Positions 16,411-19,838 of a DNA stretch of 19,838 nt are shown here, piece after piece. A model generated the notes under the pieces. The model was not told the DNA's origin and did not search any database. It saw nothing but the letters and a program-made list of their open reading frames with translations. Source of the stretch: WJMT01 sp964445575 (GTDB lineage Bacteria; Acidobacteriota; Aminicenantia; Aminicenantales; Aminicenantaceae); contig CAYULB010000039.1 in NCBI GenBank assembly GCA_964445575.1, forward strand, positions 1 to 19,838. Reading direction: 5' to 3'. Each line of letters begins with the position of its first letter. Position 1 is the first letter of the stretch. A program made the position numbers and the translations under genes.

Positions 16411-17112
16411 ATGGCCACAAAGAAAAATGCCAAAAAAAAGTCAAAAAATGGGAATTTCGTAACTGTTTATATCATGGGAAAAGCCTATGATGTTCCTGCT
16501 GAATCCACAATAATGGGAGCTATCGAATATGCAGGATATCAAATAAAGAGGGGGGCTGGCTGCCGTGAAGGGTTCTGCGGAGCCTGCGCCACAGTGTACC
16601 GCCTTCCCAAAGATTATAAAATATACACAGGACTGGCATGCACCACTATTGTGGAAGACAGTATGTGGCTGGCTCAATTACCCGCTATTCCCGGTGAAAA
16701 GGCAATCTATGATTTGGACAAAATAAAGCCTGATGTCAACACCATTCAGAAACTATATCCCGAAGTTTTTCGCTGCGTAGCTTGTAATACCTGTACCAAA
16801 TCCTGTCCTCAGGACCTAGAAGTCATGGACTATATTCAAGCAGCTAAACGAGGTGATATCGAAGCTGTGATGGACCTTTCCTTTGATTGTCTCTGCTGCG
16901 GCCTGTGTGCTATCAGATGTCCAGCTGAAATCGTTCAGTATAATGTAGGATTACTCTGTAAAAGACTTTATGGAAAATATTTGTCTCCAAAAAGTAAAGA
17001 TTTAGTGAAAAGACTTAAAGAGATGAAGAAGAATAAATATGATGACGAATATAAAGAGCTCATGAAAGCTAAAAAAGATGACTTGAGAAAGAAGTATTAT
17101 AACTTAGATTAG
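16411..17112 (+). CDS. Fumarate-reductase-type iron-sulfur subunit (TfrB-like front half)
   Basis: A 233-residue soluble protein. The N-terminal plant-type [2Fe-2S] domain has C51, C56, C59, C77 (CREGFCGAC). Two motifs follow, C122, C125, C128, C132 and C160, C163, C166, C170. In ordinary SdhB/FrdB the last motif lacks one cysteine and binds [3Fe-4S]; here it is complete CxxCxxCxxxC, predicting [4Fe-4S] as in HdrC. This arrangement resembles the front part of methanogen thiol:fumarate reductase TfrB, whose back part is HdrB-like; here HdrB is a separate gene in the same cluster. No membrane anchor subunits are present, so quinone use is unlikely. The first 14 residues are lysine-rich. Confidence 0.8.
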   Translation: MATKKNAKKKSKNGNFVTVYIMGKAYDVPAESTIMGAIEYAGYQIKRGAGCREGFCGACATVYRLPKDYKIYTGLACTTIVEDSMWLAQLPAIPGEKAIYDLDKIKPDVNTIQKLYPEVFRCVACNTCTKSCPQDLEVMDYIQAAKRGDIEAVMDLSFDCLCCGLCAIRCPAEIVQYNVGLLCKRLYGKYLSPKSKDLVKRLKEMKKNKYDDEYKELMKAKKDDLRKKYYNLD

Positions 17113-17161
17113 GAATAAATACTTATGAGTCATAAAACACCACAAGGAGAAGGAGCGTCAA

Positions 17162-18829
17162 ATGTATCCAGAATATATGAAGGAATCCCTTAATAAAGTT
17201 ATTAAAACACGTAACAAACGGTTTGAACTTGCCAAATCAGGAAAGCCCATCTTTCCTCCCATGAATGAAGATGAGAGAGAAGAGGTTTTGAATAAATTTC
17301 ATCCAGATCACAAAAAAGATGCAAGGCGCAAAATAAACATAGGTCCTAATAAAGGTGAAAAAATCACCACTGAAATCTCAGAACTGCTTGAGTCTCACAG
17401 CCGTATTAAACCCGATCTTTTTGATCTGTCCAAGCCAGATTATGAAACCGAAGTGCTGGTTATAGGCGGAGGAGGTGGAGGATGTGCTGCTGCCATCACC
17501 GCCATGCAGAACGGAGCTGATGTCATCATATCAACCAAACTCAGGCTGGGGGATGCCAATTCCATGATGTCTCAAGGCGGCATGCAGGCTTCAGTCAAAG
17601 AAGACGACTCCCCTCCCCGGCATTATATGGATGCCTTAGGAGGAGGCCATTTTGACAACAAACCTAAACTTATAGAAGCGCTGACTAAAGATGGTCCAGA
17701 AGTGGTGAAATGGCTTGAAGAACTTGGTGTGTGCTGGGACAAGAATGAAGACGGTACTCTTCAAGTCCTTCACGGAGGAGGAACTTCCAGAAAAAGAATG
17801 CTTTCCTGCAGAGACTACACAGGCGCCATCATCATGCGCACTCTCATGGATGAAGTAAGAAACCATCCGGATAAAATTGAGATTCTTGAATTCATGCCCA
17901 CCATAGAACTCATTATGGATGATAAAGGCCACTGCGCCGGCGGGGTCCTTTACAACCTTGAAACTGAAGAATACTTTACTGTCAAAGCCAAAGCCACCAT
18001 TATAGCGACCGGTGGATATGGAAGGCTGCATATCAGAGGATTTGATACCACCAATCACTACGGCGCCACAGCCGACGGACTGGTCATGGCATATCGGGCT
18101 GGAGCCAATCTCCTGTTCATGGATTCCGTGCAATACCATCCCACAGGAGCTGTTTTTCCAGAACAAATCGCAGGTTTTCTTATTACTGAAAAAATAAGAG
18201 GCGCGGGAGGTCAACCTGTTAACAATGATGGAGAGCTTTTTGTCTTCCCCCGAGAACCCAGAGATGTGGAAAGTTCTGCCTTTATTAGAGAATGCGTGGA
18301 AAGAAAAAAAGGCATCCTCACTCCTCAAGGTAGAGTCGGTATCTGGCTTGACTCTCCCCTTATTGAGATGCTGCAGGGTGAGGGATACATAAAGAAAAAT
18401 TTCCCGGCTATGCACCGTCAATTCATCCGCTATGATATAGATATCACCAAAGAACCCATGCTGGTCTATCCTTCACTGCACTATCAAAACGGCGGGATTG
18501 AAATCAACGAAAAAAGTGAATCAACAATACCTGGTCTTTACATTTCTGGAGAAGCTTCAGGCGGTGTCCACGGACGCAACCGACTTATGGGAAATTCTGT
18601 ATTGGACTACAATGTGTTTGGCCGAAGATCAGGAATCAACGCTGCAGAATACTCAAAATCAGTAAAACTTGGCAAGCTGTCCCTTAAGCATATATCTGAT
18701 TATGAAAAAGAGATTAAAGAAGCGGGAATAAAAACAGACCGCATATCCCCGATTCTTCTCCCATCTTATACCCCTGAGGATGTAAGAAAACGGCAGTTTA
18801 CTGCTCATTACGAAGGAACTCTGAGATAA
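17162..18829 (+). CDS. Fumarate-reductase/succinate-dehydrogenase-type flavoprotein
   Basis: A 555-residue FAD protein expected to interconvert fumarate and succinate, or to reduce a similar enoate. The FAD loop is VIGGGGGGCAAA (100-111). Catalytic landmarks by comparison with E. coli FrdA are QYHPTG (H326), RGAGG (R346), HYQNGG (H440) and GRNRLMGNS (R474), all kept. The histidine that normally carries covalent FAD (SHT in FrdA) aligns with asparagine at about N133, so FAD is probably non-covalent. Residues 1-92 form a charged extension ahead of the flavin fold. The gene follows the frdB-like gene after 49 nt, with GGAGAAGGAG upstream of the ATG. Without membrane subunits it should be cytosolic. 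A related substrate other than fumarate cannot be excluded. Confidence 0.82.
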   Translation: MYPEYMKESLNKVIKTRNKRFELAKSGKPIFPPMNEDEREEVLNKFHPDHKKDARRKINIGPNKGEKITTEISELLESHSRIKPDLFDLSKPDYETEVLVIGGGGGGCAAAITAMQNGADVIISTKLRLGDANSMMSQGGMQASVKEDDSPPRHYMDALGGGHFDNKPKLIEALTKDGPEVVKWLEELGVCWDKNEDGTLQVLHGGGTSRKRMLSCRDYTGAIIMRTLMDEVRNHPDKIEILEFMPTIELIMDDKGHCAGGVLYNLETEEYFTVKAKATIIATGGYGRLHIRGFDTTNHYGATADGLVMAYRAGANLLFMDSVQYHPTGAVFPEQIAGFLITEKIRGAGGQPVNNDGELFVFPREPRDVESSAFIRECVERKKGILTPQGRVGIWLDSPLIEMLQGEGYIKKNFPAMHRQFIRYDIDITKEPMLVYPSLHYQNGGIEINEKSESTIPGLYISGEASGGVHGRNRLMGNSVLDYNVFGRRSGINAAEYSKSVKLGKLSLKHISDYEKEIKEAGIKTDRISPILLPSYTPEDVRKRQFTAHYEGTLR

Positions 18830-18849
18830 AGGTCTTGAAAAGGTTTTAA

Positions 18850-19296
18850 TTAACCATCTACTTCAAAACCCCCGCCGCGTTGGGAGCTTTTAGAGCCTTC
18901 TTCCTCATCCGAAAACTTCTGCTCCAAAGCAATTATCTTGACCAAATTTCCCGGATAGTTCTGTTTCTTTTTTTCTCCATAAGGATTGAACTGGACTCCT
19001 GTCTGGTATTTATAGCTCTTTCCGGGATTTGCTGCTGACCATCTCACTCTTCCTAAAAGCTCTAAAGGGATTCTCTCTCCTGGCACAGAGAGCTTCATTT
19101 TTATTTTCGTATTTATTTCCAATTTATTCTGGCACACAAACCGGAGCCCTCCCCGACTCAAATCCATCACAGGGCAGAACTCTTCGCCATAACTTCTTTT
19201 CAGTTTCAGTGAAAAACGAAACACTTTGTAGCTCACTGTGGAACCCGGTATCTCAAATCTGATGCATGTTCTTCGCTCTATTCCTTTTTTATTCAT
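18850..19296 (-). CDS. PilZ-domain c-di-GMP receptor
   Basis: A 148-residue protein with the two signatures of c-di-GMP-binding PilZ domains: RRTCIR (R9-x3-R13) and DLSRGG (D45-x-S47-x2-G50). The domain runs to about residue 110, including RVRWSAANPG and GVQFNPYG, followed by a charged, low-complexity tail (EEEG...SSQRGGG). It could sense the product of the GGDEF enzyme at the left of the window; its target is unknown, and PilZ proteins commonly affect surface motility, polysaccharide or transcription. Convergent with the flavoprotein gene, with only 20 bp between. AAGGAG lies six bases before the ATG, and a promoter is visible upstream (19351-19378). Confidence 0.88.
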   Translation of the reverse strand: MNKKGIERRTCIRFEIPGSTVSYKVFRFSLKLKRSYGEEFCPVMDLSRGGLRFVCQNKLEINTKIKMKLSVPGERIPLELLGRVRWSAANPGKSYKYQTGVQFNPYGEKKKQNYPGNLVKIIALEQKFSDEEEGSKSSQRGGGFEVDG

Positions 19297-19350
19297 GTAT
19301 GACTCCTTTTTGAATTCCCGTCATCTGTCTTCCTTCTTAGTTTTTCTAAA

Positions 19351-19378
19351 TTTATAATAAATCTCCTCTAAAAGTCAA
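19351..19378 (-). promoter_or_regulatory. Promoter of the PilZ gene
   Basis: On the minus strand, TTGACT (19373-19378) is followed by a 16-bp spacer and TATAAA (19351-19356), each five of six to the sigma70 consensus. Transcription would start near 19344, giving a leader of about 48 nt before the ATG at 19296. Confidence 0.5.
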
Positions 19379-19390
19379 ACTTTAAATACA

Positions 19391-19490
19391 GTGAATGGTT
19401 AATGGTTAATGGTAAGTGGTGAATGGTAAATTGAAATAAATTTAGTTTTTTAAATGAGATACAATTCTCCATTTACAATTCACTATTTAC
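19391..19490. repeat. Inverted array of 7-bp repeats
   Basis: The left arm (19391-19432) reads as six head-to-tail heptamers: GTGAATG, GTTAATG, GTTAATG, GTAAGTG, GTGAATG, GTAAATT. After a 29-nt A/T-rich spacer the right arm (19462-19490) contains four such units on the opposite strand: GTAAATA, GTGAATT, GTAAATG, GAGAATT. The arms can pair imperfectly into a long hairpin. It lies just upstream of the PilZ promoter, in non-coding DNA. The arrangement suggests a small intergenic repeat element; no protein gene is associated. Confidence 0.7.
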
Positions 19491-19838
19491 TGCTTTTGTT
19501 GGACGGGGGGAGTTGCGCAGCAGCCGAAAACACAGTACGAAGAATGGCGTTAAAAATCTGAAGGGAGCTCAAGCCATATCTGAATTTCATTTTTTATAAA
19601 TTATCCATATCCACGACATGGTAATTTACGAGTCAAGATTGCTGCAGGTGCGAGGCGCCAGGGCATAACTAGAGTTGATAGAGTTTTTTTCGTTTCTCCA
19701 GTTTCTACGGATTCTTTAGCTTATTTGGTTTGGTCAGTGCGTGAGGAACGAGAAAAACGAGACAGGCTAAATGTTTAAAAAGAACAAGGAAGCAGCCGCA
19801 AGCTTAATGAAATTGAGGTGTGGCTGAAGCGACATTGA
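19491..19838. other. Non-coding right end
   Basis: Apart from the inverted repeat copy at 19628-19666, I see no gene, tRNA or clear promoter here. A short ATG reading frame at 19771 runs only 18 codons and has no family resemblance. Base composition is mixed, with a G-rich patch near 19503-19508. The sequence may continue into another intergenic repeat beyond the window. Confidence 0.5.
19628..19666 (+). repeat. Dispersed 39-bp repeat, right copy
   Basis: The plus-strand counterpart of the repeat at 12-50, with three mismatches in 39 bp. It contains GATTGCTGCAG and GCGAGGCGCC. Flanking sequence beyond the 39 bp shows little further similarity to the left copy, apart from a possible short match after a small gap, so this core is the conserved unit. 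Confidence 0.75.

Noticed and set aside
17125..17195. Short out-of-frame ATG frame starting before the flavoprotein gene (about 22 codons)
   Set aside because: It runs into the flavoprotein start in another frame and has no ribosome site of its own or family match; the frdA ATG has a strong one.
17636..18421. Long minus-strand reading frame (261 codons) inside the flavoprotein gene
   Set aside because: It is a mirror of a clear FrdA-type gene, has no recognisable domain and no promoter or ribosome site.
19771..19827. 18-codon reading frame at the right end
   Set aside because: Too short, no family resemblance, and no clear ribosome site.
1..19838. CRISPR arrays, rRNA, tRNA, transposases, prophage genes
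   Set aside because: None could be recognised by reading both strands; the only repeats are the 39-bp pair and the heptamer array.

Overview
The window looks like chromosomal DNA of a strictly anaerobic, moderately AT-rich Gram-negative-type bacterium. The genes are Fe-S and flavin-rich electron-transfer enzymes (Hdr, Flx, 2-oxoacid:ferredoxin oxidoreductase, a soluble fumarate-reductase pair), alongside DUF6599, DUF362 and AmmeMemoRadiSam-type radical SAM proteins. This gene content would fit an uncultured lineage such as Aminicenantes/Acidobacteriota or Desulfobacterota. That placement is inferred from gene content; no rRNA or tRNA is present to fix it.

Layout. (1) 1-246: non-coding, with one arm of a dispersed inverted repeat (12-50) and a good sigma70-type promoter (161-190). 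(2) 247-1568: a receiver-GGDEF diguanylate cyclase and a free-standing Hpt phosphotransfer protein. (3) 1543-2469, minus strand: an exported DUF6599 protein, convergent with and overlapping the Hpt gene, and divergent from (4) 2549-6811: a DUF362 protein, a twin-arginine-bearing radical SAM enzyme and a large membrane protein with a spermidine-synthase-like core. (5) 6933-18829: a 13-gene, tightly packed, single-direction cluster: hdrC, hdrB, ferredoxin, korA, korB, korC, hdrA, flxD (mvhD-like), flxC, flxB, flxA, frdB-like, frdA-like. (6) 18850-19296, minus strand: a PilZ c-di-GMP receptor. (7) 19297-19838: non-coding, with a promoter for the PilZ gene, an inverted array of 7-bp repeats, and a second copy of the repeat seen at the left end, in inverted orientation.

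How the genes work together. The 13-gene cluster is the striking part. HdrA is the flavin-bifurcating core, HdrB/HdrC form the high-potential branch, and FlxA-D is an NAD(P)H input module. The Kor genes lie between the two Hdr halves, which suggests direct ferredoxin exchange with 2-oxoacid metabolism. The terminal frdBA-like pair has no membrane anchor, and its iron-sulfur subunit carries HdrC-like [4Fe-4S] motifs, so fumarate/succinate is a plausible high-potential partner. One hypothesis is a soluble machine that oxidises NADH, reduces fumarate, and sends low-potential electrons to ferredoxin for the reductive carboxylation of succinyl-CoA by Kor. That would make it a self-powered piece of a reductive TCA branch. 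The reverse, oxidative role (2-oxoglutarate oxidation with fumarate as sink) is also possible. The flanks hold c-di-GMP synthesis (GGDEF) and reception (PilZ) genes and an independent cluster of envelope/radical-SAM genes of unknown purpose.
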